A stretch of DNA of 64,000 bases. Origin: Paralithodes platypus. Its lineage: Eukaryota; Arthropoda; Malacostraca; Decapoda; Lithodidae. Numbering within the stretch: position 1 is the first letter of the stretch; the number at the start of each line of letters is the position of its first letter. The notes beneath the pieces were generated by a model. That model had not been told where the DNA came from. It worked only from the letters and a program-made list of their open reading frames with translations, and ran no database searches. The stretch covers positions 47,710,932-47,774,931 of the forward strand of contig CM064480.1 in NCBI GenBank assembly GCA_032716605.1, in the 5' to 3' direction. A program made the translations under genes and the position numbers. This document shows, piece after piece, positions 53,490 through 64,000 of the stretch.

Positions 53490-53970
53490 TCTATTCTTAT
53501 TCTGTCTAATTCGGTTGTCTTCCGGACGGCCTATATCATAATTATGCCACCCTGGCCTGGCTAGTTTATTGGCTCCTGACTTTATTTGTGTCTATGGTCG
53601 CTGGTGCGGTCAAGCTGACTCGATTCCCCTCAGTGGTGTATTATGTGTGTATCTCTGTGTGATTTATTCCTTCCTTAGACCTGATTTCTCATTCTTCGCC
53701 CTTGATCACTTCTTATTTGGTGCTGCAGTGTAGCAGTTCTTGACTCACCCTTCGGCCCTACCCTATGAGGAACTCTGGTGCGGCTGAATTGGTGAAATGG
53801 TGAGAAATGTCTGCGTATCTTCACCTTCCTAGATTTGTTCACCTCTTGCCCTTCCCTACCTATCATATCTTGATTGGTTGTCCATCTTGATCTAATCCTT
53901 CAGGCCAGCCCTATAAGAGTTTTTTGGGGGAACTCAGTGGTCTGGTTAAACTATTTTAATAAATATAATT
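53490..53970 (+). repeat. Interspersed repeat with LTR-like signals (copy 1)
   Basis: The part 53840-53970 recurs at 57015-57130 (GCCCTTCCCTACCTATCAT, TTGATTGGTTGTCCATCTTG, AGGCCAGCCCTAT.AGAG, GGTTAAACTATTTT). CCTATAAGAG (about 53911) and AATAAAT (about 53960) could be TATA and poly(A) signals of an LTR, but no retroelement genes flank it. The repeat continues after 54452, past the family B insertion. Confidence 0.45.
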
Positions 53971-54452
53971 TTAACCCTTAACCATCGGCGCTCGACATAT
54001 GGCGAGTTAAAGAAAACGTGCCCATATGCGGGCCTCGACATATGTCGAGTGCAATTTTGAGCACGTAATGTGCTCTGAGAGAGAGCTGAGCGGTGCTAGG
54101 AGCAGAGATTGCTTCCTGACCGCTCGCCACCACCGCCGTGGGTCGACTGAAATTTATTACACCCTCCTCCACCCTCTCTCACTCGCTACACAAGGAATTA
54201 TGTAAGGAAATTACCTTATTTTAGGGTTTTTGCACTCGTGTTGCACGATCGTTGCAAGAGAACCAGTGGTCGTAGAAGGATGGTTCGGGTGTCATTCGAA
54301 AGCTCTGTTTACGCCCTTTCAGGGATAGATACTTGTATTACGCTCTGGGTCTTGTTTATGCATGAAAAAGAGCACGGAAACAACCCCATTTAGGGTAAAA
54401 CCACCCGCTTGGCGGGTAGAAGTTACCGACCCACCCGCTCTTAAGGCGTTAA
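53971..54452 (-). mobile_element. TTAA-flanked MITE family B (482 bp), inserted in a repeat
   Basis: Inverted copy of 1045-1532. The paralogous repeat at 57000-57216 reads through this point (..TTGTTTAAATATGTAAG..), so the element inserted at a TTAA and duplicated it. It contains CTCGACATATG..CATATGTCGAG motifs and a GAGAGAGAGCTGAGCGG segment. Confidence 0.85.
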
Positions 54453-54723
54453 ATATGTAAGATATGCAATAAATTATGTAAAATATATTGTTTTTCTTTA
54501 TATATATAATTGTCATTATGAAGTTAAATTGGTTTCACAGGGAAAATATATACTTGAACAATTGTTTCCGCTGACAAAGAAATTATAGATTCTTGGAAAA
54601 TACCGTACACTACGAAAGATTATTCAACATGGAATTTGAATGGAATAGAGAAGCTTAGCAACGAAAAGCCAATACTCACCCCCTCCCTGTGATTGTGCCA
54701 GCTTTTGTAAGCAGTGCAATAAC

Positions 54724-55260
54724 TTAATGAAGGACAGAAAAGCTGCAGGATGCTCTGGCATTCTAGCTGAGATGATTAAGGCCTCAGGTGAGAAAGGAGT
54801 AGGTGTGTTCAATGAGCTAATTAACTTCATCATCAGAGAGGAAGTAATCTCTGATGAATGGCACAAAAGTACATTATATACTGTATACGAGCAAAGGGGA
54901 CTCATTGGATAGGGAAAATTATAGGGGCCTGAAAATACTTGATCAAGTCATGAAGGTCTGTGAGAAAGTCTTTGAAGGTATGAAATTGACGATATGCAGT
55001 TTGGTTTCATACTAGGACACAGCACAATCCAAGTCATGAAGGTATTTGTGTGATAATGAAGATGTATGAGGACTCACAAACGGCAGTGAGGGTGAAAGAT
55101 GTACCGGTACTGAGTGATGAGTTTTCAGTTTGCGTCGGAGTCCACCAGGGCTCTGTGTTAATGAAGCCCTTTCCTCTTTTTTTGTTATGGTTCTGGAGGC
55201 ACTATCTGGTGATTTCAGAGTTGGGCTCCCCTGGGAACTGCTATAAGGATCCTGAAAATG
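54724..55260 (+). mobile_element. RTE-like LINE RT fragment
   Basis: Reads MKDRKAAGCSGILAEMIKAS (RT motif 0/1 'KAPG.SG..AEM.KA'), then GLKILDQVMKVCEKV, CSLVSY debris, and VRVKDVPVLSDEFSVCVGVH plus QGSV (motif 'V..GVHQGSVLSP'). Internal deletions and shifts; no YADD box is visible. Confidence 0.75.
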
Positions 55261-55880
55261 CTTGACTAAGTCATGAAGGTCTGTGAGAGAGTCTTAGAAG
55301 GTATGATAAGGGAAAGATACTGTATGTACTGTATGTACTTAAAAGATAGGGATCTGATGTTGTGTTTGCAGACTGGGAGAAGGCCTTTGATAAGGTGGCC
55401 AGAGAAGTTGTGCAGTAGGCTACGAGAAAACTTGGCGTTGAGGAGTGGCTGGTGCATGTGATAATGAAGATGTACGAGGACTCACGAACGGTAGTGAGGG
55501 TGAAAGGTGTACAGCTGAGTGAGGGACATATACAGTACGGTACTAGATATTTGGTAAGGGTTAGCTTTATATCCCATGTACTGGTTACTAGGGACATATA
55601 CTAGGTGTTAGGTGGAGGTTAGTTTTGTATCCAAAGTACTGGGTACTAGGGACATATACTAGGCATTACGTGAGGGTACTGAGTGATGAGTTTTCAGTTC
55701 GCGTCGGAGTCCAACAGGGAAGTGTGTTAATTAAGCCCTCTCCTCTTTTTTATGGTTCTGGAGGCACTATCTAGTGATTTCAGAGTTAGGCTCCCCTTGC
55801 AACTGCTATAAGAGGCCTGAAAATGCTTGGCTAAGTCATGAAGGTCTGTGAGTGTGAGAGGGTCTTTGAAGGTATGATAA
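55261..55880 (+). mobile_element. RTE-like LINE, rearranged repeats of the RT region
   Basis: Two further partial copies: 'AAGTCATGAAGGTCTGTGAG' recurs at 54945, 55268 and 55833, and GATGAGTTTTCAGTT.GCGTC recurs at 55117 and 55687. Contains DWEKAFDKVAREVV (motif A) at about 55368. A 58-bp tandem repeat splits the RT between VKGV and LSDEFS. Confidence 0.7.
55527..55680. repeat. 58-bp minisatellite, block 1
   Basis: About three units of GGGACATATACTAGGTGTTA, CGTGAGGGTTAGTTTTGTAT, CCCACGTACTGGGTACTA. The same array occurs at 56663-56884, both times inside RTE-like sequence at the same point. Confidence 0.88.
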
Positions 55881-55913
55881 CTTCATAGTCAGAGAGCTGC
55901 AGGAAAGATATCT

Positions 55914-56535
55914 AAGAGGTGTTTTTCCAGTCCCGTCTCAAGACCACCGTCGCAAGATCTACCCGAAAAACTGTTTTTCTGGTCCCGTCGCAAGCCCACC
56001 TTTAGCAAGCGAGACACCAATATTCTCTTGCGACGGCAAGAGAGCTCCGGAGCTGGGTTGACGGCAAGCTGAAACATCTCACTCAACTTACTGTTTCTCC
56101 ATTCTAATTTATTTCGGTATATTTGTTTATCCAAACATTATGTTATAATTGACTTGCCTATTATTAGGAAGTAGAGTAATAAGAGCCCACAGTAACGTAT
56201 ATCCAATTATTGATAATAAATTAATGTGGGACAGTACGCTTGGTTAAATTTTTTCCACGAAACAACAACAAACCCCAGCTTTGACTAGGCCTAGGCTATG
56301 CTATTTACCGATTGTTTTTTCATATCAGAATTGCATTTATATAATCCTTATGATAATTAAATTGGCGGTGAATGTTATTCCGATGAAATGGAAGTTGTAT
56401 AGCCTAGCCTATATATTTGTAAGATGTGTGCTGGCTTGGAGCAAGCCTGTGTTGTTTTTCCTGTCCTGTGATGATCTTGCGACGGCTCGGTTGAGACGGT
56501 GGTCTTGCGACGGGCCCGGAAAATCACGTCTCTAC
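55914..56535. mobile_element. Inverted-repeat element in RTE-like sequence (~620 bp)
   Basis: The left end TTTTTCCAGTCCCGTCTCAA then GACCACCGTCGCAAG is matched inverted by CTTGCGACGGCTCGG..GGTCTTGCGACGGG..GGAAAATCACG at the right. GTCGCAAG/CTTGCGAC occurs six times or so. The AT-rich interior has no ORF with known motifs. Confidence 0.65.
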
Positions 56536-56544
56536 TGAAAGTAA

Positions 56545-56662
56545 GAAGTTGTGCAGTAGGCTAGGAGAAAATTTGGCGTAGAGGAGTGGCTGGTGCGTGT
56601 GATAATGAAGATGTATGAAGACTCACGAACGGTAGTGAGGGTGAAAGGTGTACTGAGTGAGG
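56545..56662 (+). mobile_element. RTE-like LINE fragment
   Basis: GAAGTTGTGCAGTAGGCTAG through GAGGAGTGGCTGGTGCGTGT to GAGGGTGAAAGGTGTACTGA duplicates 55405-55515. Confidence 0.7.
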
Positions 56663-56884
56663 GACATATGCTAGGTGAAGGTTAGTTTTGTATCCCACGT
56701 ACTGGGTACTAGGGACATATACTAGGTGTTATGTAAGGGTTAGTATTGTATCCCAAATACTAAGTACTAGGGACATATACTAGGTGTTACATGAGGGTTA
56801 GCTTGGTATCCCACGTACTGGGTACTAGGGACATATACTAGGTGTTACGTGAGGGTTAGTTTTGTATCCAATGTACTGGGTCTA
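56663..56884. repeat. 58-bp minisatellite, block 2
   Basis: About four units of the same 58-bp sequence as 55527-55680, more regular here. Confidence 0.93.
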
Positions 56885-57216
56885 GGGGGCGGCAGCCTCC
56901 ACCCATAATACTAGGATAGCTTAGGTAAGGTTGTTAGGTTAGGCTAATGGGGATGGATGTAGTTTCCGAGTGTACGGTCGTCATGTTTACATTTGTCGAT
57001 CGCCTTTGTTAACCTGCCCTTCCCTACCTATCATGTGTTGATTGGTTGTCCATCTTGATCTAATTCTTCAGGCCAGCCCTATTAGAGTATTTTGGGGGCA
57101 CTCAGTTGTGTGGTTAAACTATTTTTAATATATATTTGTTTAAATATGTAAGATATGCAATAAATTATGTAAAATATATTGTTTTTACTTTATACCTATA
57201 CATATAATTGTCATTA
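56885..57216 (+). repeat. Interspersed repeat, copy 2 (empty-site paralogue)
   Basis: Positions 57015-57216 align with 53840-53970 plus 54452-54520, lacking the family B element. It includes TTAAATATGTAAGATATGCA and TATGTAAAATATATTGTTTT. The last TTAA (57217-57220) starts a family E element. Confidence 0.75.
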
Positions 57217-57863
57217 TTAACCTGACAAGCGCGATATAGACCTAGGGGCTAGGGTAGTTATTTGTGCATTTCTAGCCTTGGATTCTGACAGAATTTGTTA
57301 TATTTACAATATAGAGCATTATTTGTTTTCGGTATGCTTTTATTTTACATATATGATGTATATATGAACCTTCAAGAGTGCTAAAATAAGTTGGAAAAGC
57401 ATTTGGGTGGTGAAAAACGAATATATTGGCCACCCGGTCATAATCTCAGGCTAGAGAGAGCCACAGGCAACCCTCCCCTCTCGCTGTCTGTGAGGTAACT
57501 GAGACGAGCGGGGCGGTGTGGGCCGGTGTCTGGGTGTTACATAACGATCTTTTATGCAACCCACTTGTGCTACATTATCGCGGGAGAGAAAAATAACCGA
57601 TAAATGATGATAATAAGAGGAAAAATAGGTGATAATTGAGGAGGGGAGGGAGGGGGGAATAAGGTGGGGAAGGAGGGGAGGGGGGTAGGTGAGAAACACA
57701 TGGATGAGTACTGGAGGGGAATTATCTCACCTGGAGACAAATTCCTTTGTTTTGATAGGCCTTTTTTTTTTTGGAAGGCTTTTTTTATGGTCTTGCTTCC
57801 GTGAGGCCTATCGCGTTCCCTATAGGAAGCCTTCCATGAGGCCCATCACGCTTAAGGGGTTAA
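57217..57863 (+). mobile_element. TTAA-flanked MITE family E (copy 2, 647 bp)
   Basis: TTAACCTGACAAGCGCGATA to CATCACGCTTAAGGGGTTAA. Homologous to 22890-23509. Purine-rich block GGAGGGGAGGGAGGGGGG at about 57641-57658. Confidence 0.8.
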
Positions 57864-57869
57864 GGAAAT

Positions 57870-59465
57870 TCCATTGACTATTTACATCGCTAGGCCTAGC
57901 TTCCTTATTTCTATTAATTTCCTCCAGTTCACAATGAAACCTATTGCTAATTTCCTTGTTCTTCAGCAGCCGCGGCGGTGTCGGCGTTGGACGCTTGGGA
58001 TAATGTTCCCGTCTATTTTGAATGCCATTCGATACAATAATATGTTGAAAGCCCACCCTCACCCCCCCATGACATGTTATCATCATATATATTGCCAGTA
58101 AGGGGCAAACAACCAAAAATTGCCGCAAAGCCCTTCCCTCAACATATTATTGTATACAATGGCAGTCAAAATAGACGGGAACATGATCGCAAGCGTCCAC
58201 CGCCGCCGCTGCCGTCATGTTTACATGGTCGATCGCCGCAGTTTGGTTAGGCCTATTTGCCCCCTGCTGGCAAATTATATGATGATGACAGTATGTCATG
58301 GGGGTGTTTGCCCCCCTCAACATATTATTGTATCCAACGGCATTCAAAATGGACGGGAACATGATGGCAAGCTTTCGTCGCCGCTCTGCGTAGTGTAAAC
58401 ATTACATTCTCTACATTCTGCCCGGCTAGGCCTATATTATAGGCTACAATAAATGAGTAGGCTAAGCTATTTTATCTATAGGCTAGGCCTAGTCTAATAT
58501 TACGATTTAAGGTAGCATTCAAGGAGACTACAGCAGGACTTACATGAACCGGGTATAGGCTATCCTAGTGTTTACTAGGCCTATACCCCTTTGAAAGGAC
58601 ATTAGCCTAGCCTAACCTAACCTATCAGAGTAGGCTATTATGGGTGGGGGCTGCCGCCCCCACACCCCGGCAATATGACAATATGACGATGACATGACAT
58701 GGGGGGTGGCAAAGCCACCCCTCAACATATTATTGTATCCATTGGCATTCAAAATATACGGGAACATGATTGCAGGCGTCCGCCGCCTCCGTCATGTTTA
58801 CATTTGTCGATCGCCGTTGTTAAGTTCACGTTTATTTTGACGGAGATTTATTTTGGTTATTTGCCCCCTGCTGGAAATATATATTATGATGACAATATGT
58901 CATGGGGGGTTGAAGGGGGGCAAAGCCTAACCTCAACATATTATTGTATCCAAAGGCAGTCTAAATAGACAGGAAAAGGATGGCAAGCGTCCGACGCCAC
59001 TACGCGTACGCGTAGTGTAAACAAGGCTGGCGATACACCCGGTAACTACATCCTACCCGGCTAATGTCCTTTCAAAGGGGTAGCCTATAAATTAGTAAAC
59101 ACTAGGATAGCCTATACAATGCAACTCTTGCCGATAGGCCTAGCCTAAAGGCTAACCTATTCATAAAGGTGTCTATTTTGACGGCAATTTTTTCGGTTAT
59201 TTGCCCCCTGCTGGCAATATATATGATGGTGAAAATATGTCATGGGGGGGGGGGGCAAAGCCCCCTCAACATATTATTGTATCCAATGGCATTCAAAATA
59301 GACAGGAACTTTTTTGCAAACGTCCGACACCTCCCCCGCCACTGCCATGTTTACATGTGTCGATCGCCGTGGTTAAGTTCGCGTCTATTTTGACAGCGAT
59401 TTTATTCGGTTATTTGCCCCCTGCTGCCAATATATAAGATGATGAAAATATGTCATGAGGGGGAG
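57870..59465. repeat. Cluster of ~280-bp repeat units in both orientations
   Basis: A unit containing 'TATTTGCCCCCTGCTGG.AA', TATGTCATGGGGG, CCCTCAACATATTATTGTAT, GGCATTCAAAATAGAC and CATGTTTACAT.. CGATCGCCG occurs at about 58140-58400, 58690-59000 and 59160-59460, and inverted at about 57960-58110. The spacers are rich in TAGGCCTA and GCCTAGCC. No protein-coding signal. Confidence 0.8.
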
Positions 59466-59650
59466 GGGCCTCAACAATGACCTCTAACCTCTGTATCTCA
59501 AATAGGGCTAGAGCAAATTGGCTGCAAATTTCCACATCTAGGCTATTCCTTGACTGACTCTTCCCAAATGGTAGACATATTAGCTTGATCACTCTAGGCC
59601 TAGTTGTTTTTTAGTTACAGAGGTTATAGCCTAGGTCATGATTTCTTGCC
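59466..59650. mobile_element. Remnant of the 211-bp MITE
   Basis: GGGCTAGAGCAAATTGGCTG, CAAATTTCCACATC, CTCTTCCCAAATGGTAGACA and TTTTTAGTTACAGAGGTTAT follow the interior of 43607-43817. The ends are gone. Confidence 0.55.
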
Positions 59651-60560
59651 TACTTACAGCGAATAGACTAGGCCTATTGTAGATTGGTAAAATATTTGCT
59701 TAATAGGCCTAGGCTATGTTGGCTGTGCAATTGTCTCGATTTGACTATTTTTACCTAATTAGGCCTAAAACAGCCTCAGTCTATTCCCAAATCCCAAACA
59801 GTATCCCATGTTAAGCCCTAGGCTAGGCCTAGGCCTAATCCCACTCTCAATCAAAATTCGAACTGATAAATTCGTACCTACCGGTAGCGCTGCCTAGGCT
59901 AGGCCTATATTTTTCGTGAATAGATATAGAAAATGATTTAAAGGAAAGAGCATCCTATATTATGTTCAAATAATATGTAATAGTACTGTGTATGGTTGTA
60001 TTAAATTTAAATAGTGATAGATGCGTATATTAATGGGATAAATACTCCGAAATTCGCATACGTTCAGAAAATTATATTGCAACACTGTTGCCAGATACTA
60101 ATCAATCCTATTATCATTATATCATAATGGATTTAACTTATTTGCATAATTTCAAATACCTAGGACATTAATATAATATTTTCCTATCTTTTTTGTAGTG
60201 ATATTTGTCTGATTTAGTGGTATATTGGTGTCTGTCTAGGGTTATAATGCATTGTGAAAGTTACCTCTGAATCTCTGACTTGGTAACAGTTCGGTATGTG
60301 TAACCCTGCTTTCTTTGAGTACTACACGGCAAGAGAAGCTTTCGGTTCTGTCATTACTGTTCAAGGTAAACAGCAACTGCTAAATTCGACATCATGTTCA
60401 AATAATATGTAATAGCATTGTCTATGGTTGTATTCGACAACAATCGTGATAGGTTTCTATTTTATGTGGATAAATAGTATTAAGCTGAATAAACTAAATG
60501 CCGAAAGTTCACTAGAGTGCTTGTGGATACATTTGCTAGATATGAGGGAGGAAGGAGGTA
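59650..60560. other. TAGGCCTA-rich and AT-rich unassigned sequence
   Basis: TAGGCCTAGGC-type palindromic hexamers are dense to about 59910. 'ATGTTCAAATAATATGTAAT' with ..TGT.TATGGTTGTATT occurs at 59961 and 60394 as a dispersed duplicate. No gene. Confidence 0.45.
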
Positions 60561-60579
60561 GGAAGGAAGGGCTAGGCAG

Positions 60580-61133
60580 TGTTGCCAGTTGTATCACTAC
60601 ATATTACCGCTAGATGTAGAGCTATTTACTTCAATTTAGAAGCAATTTTTTCATATCTAGAGAGATTTACTAGGGATAATTTAAAAAATTCAGACATTCT
60701 AGTCATATTACATTGTAAAATTTGCAAAACAAACAAACCAAAACTCTTTAGAAATTGCAGCATTATTCTAACATTGTTTGACTATGTAGCAACATGCTAG
60801 CGACTTTTGAGAAAGGATCTAGCGGTATTTTGTGGAGATATACTGGGAGGGTGGGAGGGAGGTGGTGGTTGCAGTGTTGCCAGTTGTAAAGCTACATATT
60901 ACCGCTAAATGTAGAGGTATTTACTTCAATCTAGCAGCCATTTCTTTTATATCTAGAGACATTTACTAGGGATAATTTGAAAATTTCAGACATTCTAGTC
61001 ATACTACATTGTAAAATTTGCAAAACAAACAAACCAAAACTCTTTAGAAATTGCAGAATTATCCTAACATTGTTTGGCTATGTAGCAACATGCTAGCGAC
61101 TTTTGAGAAAGGATCTAGCGGTATTTCATGGTA
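60580..61133 (+). repeat. ~290-bp tandem duplication
   Basis: Two copies (about 60580-60838 and 60870-61133) of a unit from GTTGCCAGTTGTA and CTACATATTACCGCTA to 'AAAGGATCTAGCGGTATTT', differing by a few per cent. The copies are separated by a G-rich spacer (GGAGGGTGGGAGGGAGG). Confidence 0.88.
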
Positions 61134-61139
61134 ACACTT

Positions 61140-62030
61140 TAGGAGGGTTAAAATACGAGTCACACGGGCAATTGCCAAAACTTTAAAGGTCCATATCATT
61201 GTTATTAAACTAAGCATTTGGCAAAGGGAGGAATTGTTAAAATCCTTAGCTAATACTCTGTCATTCACCAAAAATAAATTTGAATTATCATTATTATTTG
61301 GTAGGGTAGGTATGTATAGGTAGGTTGGCTAAATAATTGCTGAAATTCGTAGGGACACTAACTGTTTTGAGAGAGTTAAATAAAACAAAATTATAGATCT
61401 GAATAATAAAGAGATTATGTTATTAAGCAAAACTGGGCAATGCGTGGAAGCCTATAGACTGTAGACGGTAAACTTTGTGTGGGTAGCGAATTCGGTTTTA
61501 AAGTAATTTAAAAATAGACAGTTTTCAATGCTGCGGCCAAACTATTCCACCCATTTATATTTTTTTTGGTATCAAAACGTTCGGAATCGCGAGCCTCACC
61601 CAACTACGCAAGCATGGCTTTGATCATCGGCGTAGTTTTTAAGATGTGGAATTTTAAGTGGAATTCGAGTTTTTTCAAGATTGCCGGAAAAAAACCCACG
61701 TGCAAAATCAAAACCTTCTCTATAAAATTTGCAGAGCATTAGTAGGGGAGTGCGTATGCCAAAGCCCAGTCGTATCCTGTGAGTGGGAGAGACGGTATTT
61801 AGGCGTCAAGTTTTTCGGGAAATCGGCTGCCACGGACCTGTTTGGCCGCCATGCCGGATGTTTACATATCAAAAGTTGCCCAATACAAAAATGCACCTGT
61901 TGTGAAAGTTTGATCCCGATCCAAAAAGCGTTTCTGGAGTAATTGCGTCGAAACCGACGCGTAAGAAGAATTTGGATGAAATTCCAGGATTAATGATTAC
62001 AATAGGGGTTCCCCGTAGGGGATGAACCCC
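61140..62030. other. Unassigned sequence
   Basis: A + frame at 61658-61942 is open for 94 codons with several Cys but no recognisable domain. An imperfect hairpin GGGGTTCCCCGTAGGGGAT sits near 62007. No gene supported. Confidence 0.35.
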
Positions 62031-62035
62031 TAATT

Positions 62036-62680
62036 AAAGTTGCAAGCAACGTTGTCCGGGGTTCGACGGTTTTGCAAGCAGGGTATTGTGTTGGATACAA
62101 ATGCTGTGTCACAGATATCAAAAGATCATTTAACTTATCGGGCATGGAGAAACTACAGAAGGAGCAGATTGTGCAAACAAACAAGAGCAAGAGAGGGAGA
62201 GATTGGCTGTAAAAGGGATCTGCCTCTATCCGTTTAGTAACAGAGTTGTAGATATGTGGAATAGGCTACCGAGTGCTATAATGGGATCAAGAACAATAGA
62301 GCTTCAACTTGAAATTAGATAGAACGAGATGGGTTGGGTGTGAAAGGGATCTGCCATGTGTAGGTCAATCGGCTCTGGAGACTCCCGTTTTCTTACTTTT
62401 TTATTTTCTCATTTGTGAAGGAGAGAGGGAGTATGGTGAGAGAATAGGATGTCGTAAACGTAAGGAAGATAGCGATAAATATGAGAGAGAGAGAGAGCGC
62501 GGGATGGGTTGGGTGTGAAAGGGATCTGAAATGAATGGGCCAATCGGCTCTCTGCAGACTCCGGTTTTCTTATGTTCTCATTTGTGAGAGAGAGAGAGAC
62601 TAGGATGTCATAAATGTAAGGAAGACAGAGATAAATGAGAGAGAGTTTTTATGAGATGGGTTGGGTGTGAAAAGGATATT
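62036..62680 (+). mobile_element. Duplicated CR1-like 3'-end array, copy 2 (left part)
   Basis: Nearly identical to 49386-50025 (same start, same order of tail units, same GA tracts at shorter length). It ends at ...GAAAAGGAT where a SINE interrupts. Confidence 0.8.
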
Positions 62681-63187
62681 TTTTTGTTTTCTATATTCCA
62701 ACTACTCCCTCTCGGGCATAGGCTGAGAGCCTGTACATTCCACCGCTCAACACGGTGAAGCCCGTGAGGTCTTGTTCCAGTCTGGGGAGTGAGATGTGAA
62801 GCATCCATCATGGCTTGAAGCAGCTCCATCTCTGAAGCGGCTGGTTGCTTCGCTCAAGTGCTTCACCGTCTCACCCTCCAGACTCAGACCCTCACTCTCA
62901 GAACGCCACCTATTGAGCAGTGAACTCACTAGGCATTGTCCCTCTGTAACATATTTTGAATATGGGAATATTCATACAGTGTTATTTAATCAGGGAACAA
63001 TGAGGGTATTTTTTTTGCATTTCGGTGGGCTTTGTGGTAATGCACTGATACTAGGTACAGCACAAATTCAATCCCAATAATATCTTCCCATTGACATATC
63101 GGGATTTGAACCCGGGTCCATTGGATTACCAATCCAGTGGCATGACCACTCCACCACACCTCCCCTTGTCTCCACACCACATCTTTC
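62681..63187 (-). mobile_element. tRNA-derived SINE family S2 (copy 2)
   Basis: On the minus strand the head reads GGTGTGGTGGAGTGGTCATG (A box) and GGGTTCAAATCCCG (B box, about 63107-63120), then the body, ending in an A-rich tail (rc of TTTTTTTGTTTT at 62681). It is about 500 bp. The other array copy lacks it at 50020, so this is a clean insertion. Confidence 0.85.
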
Positions 63188-64000
63188 TTGTGTGGGCCAA
63201 TTGGCTCTCTACAGACTCCCATTTTCTTATGTTCCAATTTCTTACAATTGTGTTTTGGTTGCAGGTATATGATAACATGGGTGTATAGTAAGTAGTGTAA
63301 ATAACAGGTAACGTTTATGAGATGGGTTGAGTGTGAAAAGGACCTGCCTTATGTGGGCCACTTGGCTCTCTGCAGACTCCCATTTTCATCTTGGTTGCAT
63401 GTGTAAGGGATCTGCCTCATTTGTACCGGTGTGCAAACAAACAAGAGCGAGAGAGAAAGAGATTGGCTGTGTAAGGGATCTGCCTCTATTCGCTTGGTAA
63501 AAAAGTTGTAGATATGTGCAATAGGCTACCAAGTGCTATAGTGAGATCAATAACAATAGAGCTTCAACATAAAATTTTATAAGACGAGATGGATTGGGTG
63601 TGAAAGGGATCTGCCGTGTGTGGGCTAATCGGCTCTCTGCAGACTCCCATTTTCATCTTGGTAGCATGTGTAAGGATCTGCCTCCTGTGTACCAGTGTGC
63701 AAATAAGAGAGAGAGAGATTGGCTGTGTAAGGGATCTGCCTCTCGTAACAGAGTCGTAGATATGTGAAATAGGCTACCTACTATTCTACAATAGAGAATT
63801 TAAAGATAAAATCAGATAGTCATTATTATGGACAAAATGGGTTGGATGTGAAAGGGATCTGCCTTTTGTGGGCCACTTGTCTCTCTGCAGATTCCCATGT
63901 TCATCTTGTAAGGGATCTGCATCATTTGTACCGGAGTGCAAAACAAATGAGCGACAGAGAGACTGGGTGTGTAAGGGATCTGCCTCTATTCGTTTAGTAA
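63188..64000 (+). mobile_element. Duplicated CR1-like 3'-end array, copy 2 (right part)
   Basis: Aligns with 50035-50375 and then 52071-52700, passing the CR1 insertion point uninterrupted (AGTTGTAGATATGTGCAATA at 63505). It runs off the window end. Confidence 0.8.

Noticed and set aside
58120..59437. Repeated ~80-codon frames with HIIVSNGIQN..EH
   Set aside because: They recur because the underlying DNA unit is repeated; each is interrupted and no protein family is recognised.
61658..61942. 94-codon Cys-containing frame, possible zinc-binding protein
   Set aside because: Cys and His spacing fits no zinc-finger pattern and there is no supporting context.
63098..63171. Minus-strand tRNA gene with A and B boxes
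   Set aside because: The B box is good but acceptor and T stems do not pair and the sequence continues as a SINE body with a second copy at 43235; called SINE S2.

Overview
The window is animal nuclear DNA, probably from a decapod or other malacostracan crustacean. It has spliced exons with GT/AG borders, a very high load of non-LTR retrotransposon fragments, a Penelope-like element with a GIY-YIG domain, and abundant micro- and minisatellites and MITEs. The organism call rests on my general impression of the repeat families and is an inference.

Host gene. One host gene is recognisable: the 3' end of HADHA (mitochondrial trifunctional enzyme alpha subunit) on the + strand. It has three exons, 6950-7056, 7730-7825 and 12519-12722 (stop TAA at 12720-12722). 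They encode the last ~134 residues. The 5' exons lie upstream of the window. The last intron (7826-12518) carries an inverted Penelope-like element and a degraded LINE. A 34-bp minisatellite begins about 30 bp after the stop codon.

The remaining ~51 kb has no gene I can recognise with confidence. It is built from: (i) LINE fragments of at least three kinds: a jockey-like 'AYGPDG' family at 178, 10370, 15190 and 28005; a CR1-like family at 37413, 49386, 50376 and 62036; and RTE-like fragments at 3250-4310 and 54724-56660; (ii) several families of short inverted-repeat elements flanked by TTAA, including one Kolobok-like family with about 18 copies, piggyBac-like families starting TTAA-CCC(T), and a GC-rich cluster at 32.2-36.8 kb in which elements abut at shared TTAA sites; (iii) a 217-bp P-like palindrome (two copies with 7-bp target duplications) and a 211-bp TA-flanked MITE (two good copies); (iv) tRNA-derived SINEs; (v) large tandem arrays at 29.3-30.3 kb (45 bp), 31.4-31.9 kb (26 bp), 39.5-41.4 kb (22 bp) and 41.4-43.2 kb (17 bp).

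Several insertions can be dated relative to each other because this window also holds the paralogous 'empty' site. The 49.4-52.7 kb block is a duplicate of the 62.0-64.0 kb block; the first copy received a CR1-like LINE and the second a SINE. A 211-bp MITE sits in one SINE copy but not the other. A TTAA element sits in one copy of a 53.8/57.0-kb repeat but not the other. No CRISPR, operon or prokaryotic feature is present. I found no convincing new functional system; the most unusual material is the TTAA-nested MITE cluster and the tandem arrays that appear to have grown out of MITE sequence.
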